A DNA stretch of 64,000 bases from Acinetobacter sp. ANC 4173 (GTDB lineage: Bacteria; Pseudomonadota; Gammaproteobacteria; Pseudomonadales; Moraxellaceae). Of this stretch, positions 6,685 through 14,976 are shown piece after piece. The translations under genes and the position numbers were made by a program. The number at the start of each line of letters is the position of its first letter. Position 1 is the first letter of the stretch. The DNA is taken from contig NZ_SJOF01000003.1 of the NCBI RefSeq assembly GCF_004331255.1, forward strand, positions 248,001 to 312,000. Reading direction: 5' to 3'. Under the pieces are notes generated by a model. The model saw only the letters and a list, made by a program, of their open reading frames with translations, searched no databases and was not told the origin of the DNA.

Positions 6685-8538
6685 CTATTCAAATAATGAC
6701 AAACAATGATGATGCAGTAGTCCGTAATCTTTAAGTTCTACCAGTGTTGGTGAAATTTCTGTTATTTGCTGTGTAGGAAAATCAAAGCGAGTTCCATCCT
6801 GAAGGGGTTCTTGAAACGCCAATTCACTTAAGAAATACCTGTTAGCTTTTGCATGCTGATCAGGGACAAAGCAACAGCTGTATGTATTTTGTATAAATGA
6901 CCGAGGTAGAATCTTAAAAGGCATCACTATTTCAGTTGCATTTACCAATGCCCTTTCCAAACTACTTTTAGTAGCACCGAGCTTTTGGTCAATATCAGAA
7001 TGTTTCCGCATACATTGCTGAAAAAAATAAATTTGGTTATATGCAATCAGATCCATAAGGGCCATTAAAAACTGATGAATTCTGGACTGCTCAGCCTTTA
7101 ACTTGAAGGTGATCATTGATTCAATTTTATCAGACTCATTTTTTAGCGTCATATCCTCTTTGATTGTTTTGATTTGAGTCGCTTGCAATGAATACGGATA
7201 GAGAAAGTCTGTGCACCCTAAATGCTCAAAGCTTTCATCATCGATTACTACTGGGTTAGCTTCTTTCAGCATTTTAAAAAGCGATTTATTCTGACTGTAT
7301 ATCTGGCAGCACCACTGCTCAAGCAAGCTTTGAAAAAGACCTAAGCGGTTGTTCATCCCGCTGAGTTTAGTATGCTGGGTAGATGATAAATGACCCAAAA
7401 CCGCCTCATCCTTCAAAATATTTTCATGCGGCTTTAAATAAAACGTCGCTGATAATGGGTTCTCTGGATGTAACCGCTTTAGCTCGACATAATGATCATA
7501 CAACTTCATTATTTCCTGCTGTTGTAACACAACATAATTTGCATAACCTACAGCATCACGAGACCGAAGAATAAATGGTTTCATCCAGCACAAAGGATCA
7601 TGTAACAAATAATAGTTTTTACAATTCATCACCTTCAAGCCAACATCTGAATCTTCACTTTTAGTGTTTGACAACAAATCGCTCTTTGGATTCAGCATAG
7701 TAAAAATAGAGGCCATTTTCTGAACTTCAAAAACATGCGGCTGGGGGTACTTCAAAATATAAAATTTGCCGTAGATCGCAGCATCCCCCCAAAATTCATG
7801 CGAAAGGTTTAAAGCGTAAACTGGAGACTCTGTTTGAATAAAACTATTTCGAATTGCTCCATTTGCCTGACTTCGAATAAATCCGAATTCTTTAAGCTGT
7901 TGTATAGCCCGATAAATAGATTGTTTGTTTAAACCCGTTGCCCGCTCGATTTCAGCAATTCCACACCCTATAACAATTCCAAACGAGTCTGCACCGTAAA
8001 GCAACCGTAATAAAACAAGATAACTTCGATAATCAAGACGACAATTCAACTCTAAATTTGGGGGTAAATTACTAATGCTTATGCAATCACTTTTTATAAA
8101 CAAAATCTTAATAAGCTGAAGTAAAGAAATTTGCCTCTTCTGTCTTTTACGGTTTTGTTCTAGCCAGTCAGGAGACTCTATTATCGCTTCAATATAAGCA
8201 AGCCTGAGTTGTAAGTGACGGACACGAGCCCGCTTTCCACTCTCAGGAAAGCTAATCATTAATATCTCTCGTTGCTCCAATTCATCCAACACACCCCCTA
8301 ATTTTTTAACCTGTATGCCGATTACTTTTGACAATTCAGCTAGCGGCAATGATGTACTTTCAACTCCAAAATTTCTTACAAACTTCAGTAGTGCCCAAAA
8401 TGTATAAGGTGAAAGCTGACCATTTACTTTTTGATAAAAAACCAGAAATAGGGTTAAAAGATATTGCTCTGAAATTTTCTCCGACACAGATGCTATCCCT
8501 AAAATTTTAACTATATTTTCGTGATAACCACTATACAT
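6685..8538 (-). CDS. Large unknown protein with two winged-helix-like segments
   Basis: This 617-residue protein belongs to no family I recognise. Two parts look like winged-helix DNA-binding units: residues about 60-115 (LAELSKVIGIQVKKLGGVLDEL followed by an arginine-rich wing) and about 195-235 (AEIERATGLNKQSIYRAIQQL and EFGFIRS). The rest is mostly alpha-helical and leucine-rich with no membrane segment. Two DNA-binding units in a large plasmid- or element-borne protein would suit a replication initiator or a regulator. It is divergent from the ribbon-helix-helix protein at 8665 and shares its AT-rich promoter interval. The ATG has no strong ribosome site. Codon use is AT-rich compared with the mms operon. 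Confidence 0.7.
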   Translation of the reverse strand: MYSGYHENIVKILGIASVSEKISEQYLLTLFLVFYQKVNGQLSPYTFWALLKFVRNFGVESTSLPLAELSKVIGIQVKKLGGVLDELEQREILMISFPESGKRARVRHLQLRLAYIEAIIESPDWLEQNRKRQKRQISLLQLIKILFIKSDCISISNLPPNLELNCRLDYRSYLVLLRLLYGADSFGIVIGCGIAEIERATGLNKQSIYRAIQQLKEFGFIRSQANGAIRNSFIQTESPVYALNLSHEFWGDAAIYGKFYILKYPQPHVFEVQKMASIFTMLNPKSDLLSNTKSEDSDVGLKVMNCKNYYLLHDPLCWMKPFILRSRDAVGYANYVVLQQQEIMKLYDHYVELKRLHPENPLSATFYLKPHENILKDEAVLGHLSSTQHTKLSGMNNRLGLFQSLLEQWCCQIYSQNKSLFKMLKEANPVVIDDESFEHLGCTDFLYPYSLQATQIKTIKEDMTLKNESDKIESMITFKLKAEQSRIHQFLMALMDLIAYNQIYFFQQCMRKHSDIDQKLGATKSSLERALVNATEIVMPFKILPRSFIQNTYSCCFVPDQHAKANRYFLSELAFQEPLQDGTRFDFPTQQITEISPTLVELKDYGLLHHHCLSLFE

Positions 8539-8664
8539 TAATTAAGATAAGCACAAAATGATAATTAAAAATATAATAATCAACATTTAATATTTAGTTA
8601 ACATTTACTTAATGTTTATTTATTGATATATAAATATTTAAACAACTTTTATTTAAATTGAAAG
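8539..8664. promoter_or_regulatory. AT-rich divergent promoter region
   Basis: These 126 bases separate two divergent genes of the element. They are almost entirely A and T and contain a short perfect inverted repeat at 8600-8616 (aacatt / aatgtt, five-base spacer), plus a second aacattta word at 8582-8589. A shared operator for the DNA-binding product of either flanking gene is plausible. Confidence 0.4.
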
Positions 8665-9633
8665 ATGACACGACCATATTTAACTTTAGAAGAATGGTTA
8701 TCTACTGATACAGAACTCAAAAAAAAGTTCTTAGATCAAGAAATCAAATTAAGACCAAACCAGATACAAAAGATCAAAACCTCTGATAGTAAAGATCGTT
8801 ATCTTTCTATAAATCACTCGCAAACTAAATCAAATGACAATCAAAACCCCTCCTCTTTACCTAACCAATTAAATTCAGCTTCCATAGATCAACTATTCCC
8901 AAATACTGCAAAATTTGAGACTGAGCACTTTTCACTTGGAACTAGCCCTGAGCATTTTGAAATCTTAAAAAAAAGATTCCGTTCATTTAAGTATAACTAC
9001 ACAAACAAGGAAGCTAATCGCATCTCCAAACAAATCACATTGGATCAAAAGACGTTAAAAGAGCTAGAGAGAATTACAGACAAGTACAAATTAAAAAGCC
9101 TACAAAACTGCTTAGACTTCTTAATTGATGCACATAATTTCAAATTAACTGAAAAAGATAAAATAATATCAAGACTCAAAAAAGAGCAAAATTCAAATCA
9201 TGATTCTAATTTAAGGCAAGAACTGAGATTAAAGGATGAAAAAATTATAGAGCTTGAAAAAGAGCTCGTGCGCCAAAAAAATACCATCCACGAAAACATG
9301 AGCAAATCTACGAAAGAGTTTGAGGAATATCTCATTCAGATAGCTGTAAACAAAACCCTTGAGTTGGACAAAATTAAAGCTTTTTTAGGTGATATTACCG
9401 AAGAGGATCAACGAACCATAAATGAAACTCTTGGACCCGAGGTACTTAGCCAAATTGAAACCCAATTGAGAAACGAACATGCAAAACAAAAACAATTTTT
9501 AACAATGAAAAATCAACAAAATACCAATATTGCTTTAGGGTTTGATCAGCATAGTCAATATAGTAATACCGTACAAAATGACGATGAGGTTGAAGGCATT
9601 TCTAATAATGAGCGATCTAATGTTAAAAATTAA
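8665..9633 (+). CDS. Ribbon-helix-helix / coiled-coil protein of unknown function
   Basis: This 322-residue protein is very rich in Lys, Glu, Asn and Gln. Residues about 120-155 (KQITLDQKTLKELERI then a helix with LQNCLDFLIDAH) resemble a ribbon-helix-helix DNA-binding fold. A long charged coiled coil follows at about 158-220. A flexible N-terminal region rich in Ser/Asn precedes the fold, and the C-terminal tail is acidic and probably disordered. Proteins built this way can act in segregation, chromosome or plasmid organisation, or repression, but no family is recognised. It is the only rightward gene in the element. A terminator-like hairpin follows at 9911. The fold is judged by eye. Confidence 0.65.
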   Translation: MTRPYLTLEEWLSTDTELKKKFLDQEIKLRPNQIQKIKTSDSKDRYLSINHSQTKSNDNQNPSSLPNQLNSASIDQLFPNTAKFETEHFSLGTSPEHFEILKKRFRSFKYNYTNKEANRISKQITLDQKTLKELERITDKYKLKSLQNCLDFLIDAHNFKLTEKDKIISRLKKEQNSNHDSNLRQELRLKDEKIIELEKELVRQKNTIHENMSKSTKEFEEYLIQIAVNKTLELDKIKAFLGDITEEDQRTINETLGPEVLSQIETQLRNEHAKQKQFLTMKNQQNTNIALGFDQHSQYSNTVQNDDEVEGISNNERSNVKN

Positions 9634-10015
9634 ATGGAATGAATAAACTTTTAGATCTGTATAAAAATCAAACAAAATAGATTCATATTAGAAGGTAAGT
9701 ACCTTATTTTGTATAATTATTTTTAAACTCACCCACCCAACTATACAAGCTTTACTACCTTGATTCATCTGGGGGTATAATTGGGGGTAAAATTAAAAAT
9801 ACGCTATACATGTATTTATCTATTTCAATAACTTAAATTAACAATGTGAATCCCTCTTTCCCAAATTCTATAATCATGTAGCCACATGATGTCTCAAAAG
9901 GTTTAAATTCAAAGGGTTTAAGCCTTTTTTGTTGTCTAAAAAATTAAAAAAACTTACCTTATAAAAAATCCCCCAATACATTGGAGGATTTTCTGAACTT
10001 ATTTTGAAAGCAAAT
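9634..10015. other. Likely right edge of the accessory region
   Basis: No gene is seen. Two copies of tgggggta lie 12 bases apart (9770-9777 and 9782-9789) in otherwise AT-rich DNA. A weak hairpin with a T tail (9911-9930, aaagg / cctttt) could terminate the rightward gene before it. Conserved chromosomal genes start immediately to the right, so an element junction probably falls here, but I cannot identify a target-site duplication because the left junction is outside the window. Confidence 0.4.
9967..9990 (-). terminator. Terminator of the mms operon
   Basis: The arms aatcccccaat and attggaggatt pair with one mismatch and a two-base loop, and are followed by six T on the minus strand. It lies 26 bases past the stop of the last operon gene. 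Confidence 0.8.
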
Positions 10016-11074
10016 TTACACTTGCACACTCGCCTGACGCTGCTGTCGTGAAGGTGGTAAAAGCTCTTCGAACATTTGCATCAATTTAGGGTTCTCAGTT
10101 TGCCATTTCGGCTGCTTGTCTTTATCAATCAGCAAGGCACGTACCCCTTCAATCATATCGCCTTGCTCAAACCAGATATCTTGTAAATCCCGTTCCAACT
10201 GCATGCACTGTTCTAAAGATAACCCCCGCCCGACATGCTGTAGCTTTAAACTGATTTGCTTGGCCAACAAAGAACGTTGCTGCAAATTTGCTAAGATTTT
10301 TTCAGCCCAATCCATATAGTCACTCTCTAACGTATGGGCTAGACTATCTTCAATTTGAGCCAATTCAGTATGTGAAAAATGCTGCCGAATCGCCTCTTCA
10401 TACTGTTTTAATTCACTAGGTGCAGGCTCTTTTAAATAACGTGCAATGGTCTGTTCAATCGACTGTTGGGTTAATTGCGTGGCATGCGCCAATTCTATTT
10501 GTAACTGCGCTAAGTGGTCACTCGGCACCAAATAGTCAATTAAATCTAAATGTAAGGCATCACTACTGCTGATCTGTTCACCCGTCACCGCCATATACAC
10601 GCCCACATCGTCTAAACGCGACAGGAAATGGGTTGCGCCGACATCGGGGAAAAAGCCAATCGCGGTTTCTGGCATGGCAAAACGAGATTTCTCACTACTG
10701 ACAATAATCTGGCAGGCTTGTGCCAAACCAAAACCACCGCCCAAGACATAGCCATCTAAAAACACCACGACAGGTTTCGCATATTGGCGCAGGCTCTTCA
10801 ACATATGATATTCATCGGCAAAATAGCGCTGATAATTGGCGGTTCCATTTTGATAACTGTCATAGAGGAAGCGAATATCCCCGCCTGCACAAAAGGCTTT
10901 GGGACTATTCGAATTAATCAAAACAGCTTGAACTTGATCGTCCTCGCGCCACTGCTCTAACTGCTGACTAATGCCATGAATCATGCTTAAGGACAGTGCA
11001 TTCAGATGACTCGCGCGATCTAGCGTAATCACGCCTAAATGCCCTTGCACGCTAATCTGTAAATTATTTTCCAT
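10016..11074 (-). CDS. 3-hydroxyisobutyryl-CoA hydrolase
   Basis: This 352-residue crotonase-fold protein should hydrolyse 3-hydroxyisobutyryl-CoA to free 3-hydroxyisobutyrate in valine degradation. The AFCAGGDIRFLYD segment near residues 55-67, the GYVLGGGFGLAQ segment near 108-119 and the MPETAIGFFPDVGATHFLS block near 135-153 are typical of this hydrolase rather than of plain hydratases, as is the length. I chose the ATG at 11074 because AAGGAG lies six to seven bases upstream; a longer frame reads into the preceding gene. It is the last gene of the operon, 13 bases after the hydratase. It could be named as a generic enoyl-CoA hydratase/isomerase, but context supports the hydrolase. Confidence 0.9.
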   Translation of the reverse strand: MENNLQISVQGHLGVITLDRASHLNALSLSMIHGISQQLEQWREDDQVQAVLINSNSPKAFCAGGDIRFLYDSYQNGTANYQRYFADEYHMLKSLRQYAKPVVVFLDGYVLGGGFGLAQACQIIVSSEKSRFAMPETAIGFFPDVGATHFLSRLDDVGVYMAVTGEQISSSDALHLDLIDYLVPSDHLAQLQIELAHATQLTQQSIEQTIARYLKEPAPSELKQYEEAIRQHFSHTELAQIEDSLAHTLESDYMDWAEKILANLQQRSLLAKQISLKLQHVGRGLSLEQCMQLERDLQDIWFEQGDMIEGVRALLIDKDKQPKWQTENPKLMQMFEELLPPSRQQRQASVQV

Positions 11075-11087
11075 GCGCAGACTCCTT

Positions 11088-11891
11088 TTATTGATTCTTA
11101 AATTGTGCCGGACGCTTTTCCACAAAGGCTTTCATGCCTTCTTTCTGGTCAGATGTTGCAAAGATGGAATGGAAAGTACGACGTTCAAAGCGTAATCCCT
11201 CACTCAAACTCACTTCAAAGGCGCGATTAATACTTTCTTTAATCATCATGGTGGCAGTGAGGGATCGCTGTGCAATTTTTTCCGCAGCCTCTAGGGTATA
11301 GGCCAATAATTCTTCTTTCGGTAGGACGCGTGCCACTAAGCCACTTTGTTCGGCCTCAGCTGCGCCCATTTGCCGTGCGGTTAAACACATCTCCATAGCT
11401 TTGGCTTTACCCAAGGCCAAGGTTAAACGCTGCGTTCCGCCAATACCGGGAATAACACCGAGCGTCACCTCAGGCAAACCAAATTTAGCATTCTCCGCAC
11501 AATAGATAAAATCACACATCAAGGCCAACTCACAACCTCCCCCCAGTGCATAACCACTTACCGCAGCGATCAAAGGTTTACGACGCTGTGCGATGCGATC
11601 TGCCAAATGGAAAAAATCATCAAAATAGATATTTGGGAAATTTAGTTCTGCCATTTCTTTAATATCAGCACCAGCGGCAAAAGCTTTTTCAGAACCCGCC
11701 AACACCATACAGCCAATCTCAGCATCGCGTTCAAACTGGTCTAAGGCTTGGTTAATTTCAGCAATCAGTTGACTGTTTAAGGCATTCAACGCTTGAGGAC
11801 GGTTCAGGGTAATCACCCCGACGCCCTTGCGCTTTTCAACTAAAATCGTGTCCCACTGTAAATCTTCGATGAATGTTTTTTCCCACTGCAT
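11088..11891 (-). CDS. Enoyl-CoA hydratase (methacrylyl-CoA hydratase of valine breakdown)
   Basis: This 267-residue crotonase family protein has the expected oxyanion-hole segments, AFAAGADIKEM near residues 70-80 and GYALGGGCELALM near 112-124, and both catalytic glutamates lie in ELALMCD and LPEVTLG. In the operon it should add water to methacrylyl-CoA between the acyl-CoA dehydrogenase and the hydrolase. The start has an AAGGA site. A 93-base gap separates it from the dehydrogenase gene upstream. The hydratase assignment is firm; the exact substrate is inferred from context. Confidence 0.9.
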   Translation of the reverse strand: MQWEKTFIEDLQWDTILVEKRKGVGVITLNRPQALNALNSQLIAEINQALDQFERDAEIGCMVLAGSEKAFAAGADIKEMAELNFPNIYFDDFFHLADRIAQRRKPLIAAVSGYALGGGCELALMCDFIYCAENAKFGLPEVTLGVIPGIGGTQRLTLALGKAKAMEMCLTARQMGAAEAEQSGLVARVLPKEELLAYTLEAAEKIAQRSLTATMMIKESINRAFEVSLSEGLRFERRTFHSIFATSDQKEGMKAFVEKRPAQFKNQ

Positions 11892-11984
11892 GTTGCGATC
11901 CTTCTTCTATAGACCAATGCACACATCCCTTTAAAATCTCACGATCCGTGACATGTGCAAGGGTCAGTTTTTTCGATATTGGGT

Positions 11985-13208
11985 TTATAAACTACGGGCA
12001 ATCACCAAGCGTTGAATATCGCTGGTACCTTCGTAAATCTGACAAATCCGAGCATCACGATAAATTCGCTCTATCGGGAAATCTTTCAGATAGCCATAAC
12101 CGCCAAAGATTTGTAAGGCATTTGAACAGACCCGCTCGGTCATTTCAGAGGCAAACAACTTGGCCATCGACGCTTCGGTTAAACACGGCTGACCCGCTTC
12201 TTTTAAACGCGCTGCCTGATGCATCAACTGACGTGCCGCGGCAATTTCTGTCGCCATACTGGCCAGTCGGAATGAGACTGCTTGCTGTTCAAAGATGGGT
12301 TTACCGAAAGCTACACGCTCTTTGGCATAACGGGTGGCTTCCTCCAAAGCAGCACGCGCCAATCCGACGGCTTGAGCAGCAATCCCAATACGCCCACCTT
12401 CCAAATTAGACAAGGCAATTTTTAAGCCTTCGCCTTCTTTGCCCAACAACATACTTTTGTGCACGCGCACATCGGTCAAAGCAATTTGGCAAGTGTCAGA
12501 GGCATGTAAACCCAACTTTTCTTCGACCCGAATCACTTCATAACCCTGCGTATTACGCGGGACTAAAAAGGCACTCATACCTTTTTTCCCAGCGCTCGGA
12601 TCAGTCACGGCAAACACGATAATCACGCCTGCATTGTGCCCTGAAGTAATAAATTGCTTGGCACCATTGATGATGTAATGGTCGCCATCTTTCACGGCAC
12701 GGGTTTTAATGGCTGCGGCATCGGAACCAGTGTGTGGTTCAGTCAGTGCAAAAGCCCCGATCATTTCCCCTTTGGCTAAAGGCACCAGAAATTGTTGCTT
12801 TTGTTCTTCAGTACCAAATTTCAAAATCGGCACGCAACCCACCGAATTATGCACACTCATAATGGCGGATGTTGCACCATCCGCAGCGGCAATTTCTTCT
12901 AGCGCCAGTACATAGGCCAAGTTGCCTGTTGCCGAACCGCCCCATTCTTCAGGCACCAACATGCCCATAAAACCCAATTGCCCCATTTGCTGTAAAGCTT
13001 GCGCAGGGAAAGCCCCCTGTCGATCCCACTCACTGGCATAGGGTTTAATTTGTTCTTGGGCAAAACTCTTTGCCATGTCCTGAATCAAAAGTTGTTCTTC
13101 AAAAAACATACCTTGTCGATCCCACTCACTGGCCGTCGGTTTTATCTGGTCGTGATCAAAACTTTTTACCATATCCTGCATGTGAGCTTGTCCTTCAGTA
13201 AATTGCAT
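11985..13208 (-). CDS. Acyl-CoA (isobutyryl-CoA) dehydrogenase with duplicated N-terminus
   Basis: This is a 407-residue FAD enzyme of the acyl-CoA dehydrogenase family. FALTEPHTGSDA near residues 148-159 binds flavin and substrate, QIFGGYGYLKD lies near 370-380, and the catalytic glutamate is in YEGTSDIQR near the C-terminus. In the operon it should oxidise isobutyryl-CoA to methacrylyl-CoA. Family members are usually about 375 residues. The excess is a tandem copy: residues 5-36 and 37-68 match at 21 of 32 positions. The first ATG has an AAGGA site seven bases upstream, so the extra copy is probably translated; an internal Met at residue 34 would give a normal-length protein but has no suitable ribosome site. 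Confidence 0.92.
   Translation of the reverse strand: MQFTEGQAHMQDMVKSFDHDQIKPTASEWDRQGMFFEEQLLIQDMAKSFAQEQIKPYASEWDRQGAFPAQALQQMGQLGFMGMLVPEEWGGSATGNLAYVLALEEIAAADGATSAIMSVHNSVGCVPILKFGTEEQKQQFLVPLAKGEMIGAFALTEPHTGSDAAAIKTRAVKDGDHYIINGAKQFITSGHNAGVIIVFAVTDPSAGKKGMSAFLVPRNTQGYEVIRVEEKLGLHASDTCQIALTDVRVHKSMLLGKEGEGLKIALSNLEGGRIGIAAQAVGLARAALEEATRYAKERVAFGKPIFEQQAVSFRLASMATEIAAARQLMHQAARLKEAGQPCLTEASMAKLFASEMTERVCSNALQIFGGYGYLKDFPIERIYRDARICQIYEGTSDIQRLVIARSL
13005..13196 (-). repeat. Tandem 96-bp in-frame duplication in the acyl-CoA dehydrogenase gene
   Basis: Copies at 13101-13196 (residues 5-36) and 13005-13100 (residues 37-68) are adjacent and in frame. They share a 20-base identical block exactly 96 bases apart (13018-13037 and 13114-13133), while other parts have diverged, so the duplication is not brand new or has been reshaped by selection. 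Confidence 0.9.
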
Positions 13209-13229
13209 AATTTCTTTCCTTACAATATC

Positions 13230-14891
13230 TTAGCTTGCAGCAGTTGTGGCGGTTTGTTGCTTGGCAATTTCCTGATTGCGCAGTAAAAAGCGCTGAATTT
13301 TTCCACTGGGGGTTTTGGGAAGTTCAGTCACAAACTCAATCAACCGCGGATAAGCATGAGCAGATAAGCGCTTCTTCACAAATTGGCTCAGTTCATTTTC
13401 AAGCTCAGCACTGGCCGCACTTTCACCGGATAAAATCACAAAAGCTTTAATCACTTCGGTGCGCTCAGGGTCAGGCACACCAATCACGGCAGCTTCAATC
13501 ACTGCATCATGTTCCAACAAGGCACTTTCCACATCGAATGGGCCCACACGATAGCCCGACGTGGTAATCACATCATCACTGCGTCCGACAAAACTCATGC
13601 TGCCATCGGCATGTATTTCAGCGGTATCACCCGTTAAATAATAATGTCCAATAAAGGGTGATTTACGACTTTCTTGATAACCACCAAACCACATCATCGG
13701 AGATTGGCTAATATCCACCGCTAAAATTCCTGGGCTATCGGCACCTAACTCCTGACCCTGTTCATCTAGTGCCACGATACGATAACCGGGACTGGCAAAA
13801 CCTGCCGAGCCTGCTCGAACCTGATGTTGCAGTGCATGATGATTACACACCACCATCCCGACTTCGGTTTGGCCATAATGGTCAAAGATCGGGGCATCTA
13901 ATACTTGCTTGAACCAGCGAAACACTTCAGGATTCAATGGCTCACCTGCACTGCTGACCACACGGAATTTGCCATACAATTGCGCCATTTGCTTCGGATC
14001 CGCCGCCATCATCATGCGGTAGGCCGTGGGTGCCCCCGCTAAGTTATTCACGCCATAGTCATTTACAATCTGGCATAGACTGTCGGCAGTAAACGCGCCT
14101 TCATAAAAAATGGTCGGATGACCCAATAAGAGCGGACCAGTAATGCCGTAATACAATCCATACGCCCAACCCGGATCGGCAATATTCCAAAACGAATCTT
14201 CAGCTCTTAAACCAATCGCATCTTGCATATAGCCACCAAATGCAATCAGCGCTTTCAGCGGCACTTGTAAGGGTTTGGCAGGGCCTGTCGTGCCTGATGT
14301 GAACATCAACAAGAATGGATCTTGGATGTTCATCATCTCCAATTCGCACTGATCAGATTGGCGATTGACCTCTGCCCAGAAACTATAATCGCCTTGATAC
14401 AGCCCTGTGCCTTTAGCTCCCGTGACTGTCACAATTGCAGGACAATCCTCTACGTCGTGCAATTTGTCACGATTGCCCACATCGGTCACCACCAGTTTGC
14501 TTTGTGCCAGCTGTAAGCGGTGCTCAATGGCTTTCGGGCCAAACGCAGTAAATAAAGGTTGATAGACCGCACCAATCCGCCATGTCGCTAAAATAGTAAT
14601 AATCAGCTCTGGTGTGCGTGGCAATAAACCAGAAACGCGGTCACCTTTAGACACGCCTTGTGACTTTAAAAAGTTGGCAAATTGGCTGGCGCGTTGTTGT
14701 AACTCTCGAAAGGTATATTGCTCTTTACGACCATCTTTAGCTTGCCAAAACAAAGCAATCCGCCCCGGAAAAGCATGTCGATCACAACACTCATAACACG
14801 CATTCAGCGCATCGACTGAACCTGATAGAAACCGTTGCGCAGCCTGTTGTAAATCAAAACTTTGCTGCGCTTGTTGATAATTTGAAGTCAT
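13230..14891 (-). CDS. AMP-forming acyl-CoA synthetase
   Basis: This 553-residue ANL-superfamily ligase activates a carboxylic acid as acyl-AMP and then acyl-CoA. The P-loop-like MFTSGTTGPAKP lies near residues 192-203, the YGQTE adenylate motif near 337-341, YYLTGD near 418-423, and the C-terminal PSGKIQR catalytic lysine near 530-536. The overall sequence is closest to acetyl/propionyl/medium-chain ligases. Sitting inside the valine operon, it probably activates isobutyrate, propionate or another branched short acid. The GAGG ribosome site supports the start. The gene is 21 bases before the dehydrogenase. The substrate is not visible in the sequence. Confidence 0.88.
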   Translation of the reverse strand: MTSNYQQAQQSFDLQQAAQRFLSGSVDALNACYECCDRHAFPGRIALFWQAKDGRKEQYTFRELQQRASQFANFLKSQGVSKGDRVSGLLPRTPELIITILATWRIGAVYQPLFTAFGPKAIEHRLQLAQSKLVVTDVGNRDKLHDVEDCPAIVTVTGAKGTGLYQGDYSFWAEVNRQSDQCELEMMNIQDPFLLMFTSGTTGPAKPLQVPLKALIAFGGYMQDAIGLRAEDSFWNIADPGWAYGLYYGITGPLLLGHPTIFYEGAFTADSLCQIVNDYGVNNLAGAPTAYRMMMAADPKQMAQLYGKFRVVSSAGEPLNPEVFRWFKQVLDAPIFDHYGQTEVGMVVCNHHALQHQVRAGSAGFASPGYRIVALDEQGQELGADSPGILAVDISQSPMMWFGGYQESRKSPFIGHYYLTGDTAEIHADGSMSFVGRSDDVITTSGYRVGPFDVESALLEHDAVIEAAVIGVPDPERTEVIKAFVILSGESAASAELENELSQFVKKRLSAHAYPRLIEFVTELPKTPSGKIQRFLLRNQEIAKQQTATTAAS

Positions 14892-14941
14892 CCTTTCACC
14901 TCAGTCACATTTTTTGTTATTCACGACAAGGGTTTTTTATC

Positions 14942-14960
14942 GGGTGCATTCATTGCACCC
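14942..14960. repeat. Intra-operon hairpin
   Basis: A perfect seven-base stem (gggtgca / tgcaccc) with a five-base loop lies in the 85-base gap between mmsB and the synthetase gene. On the operon strand it lacks a T run, so it is more likely an mRNA processing or stabilising hairpin, or a partial attenuator, than a full terminator. Confidence 0.5.
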
Positions 14961-14976
14961 TTTTCATTTTTTAAAA

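Noticed and set aside
1..9633. Ordinary prophage
   Set aside because: No capsid, tail, portal, terminase or lysis gene is visible in the window, although the element continues beyond the left edge.
11873..12409. 178-codon open frame on the plus strand inside the dehydrogenase gene
   Set aside because: It lies fully antisense to a conserved enzyme gene and shows no family features; such frames arise from codon bias.
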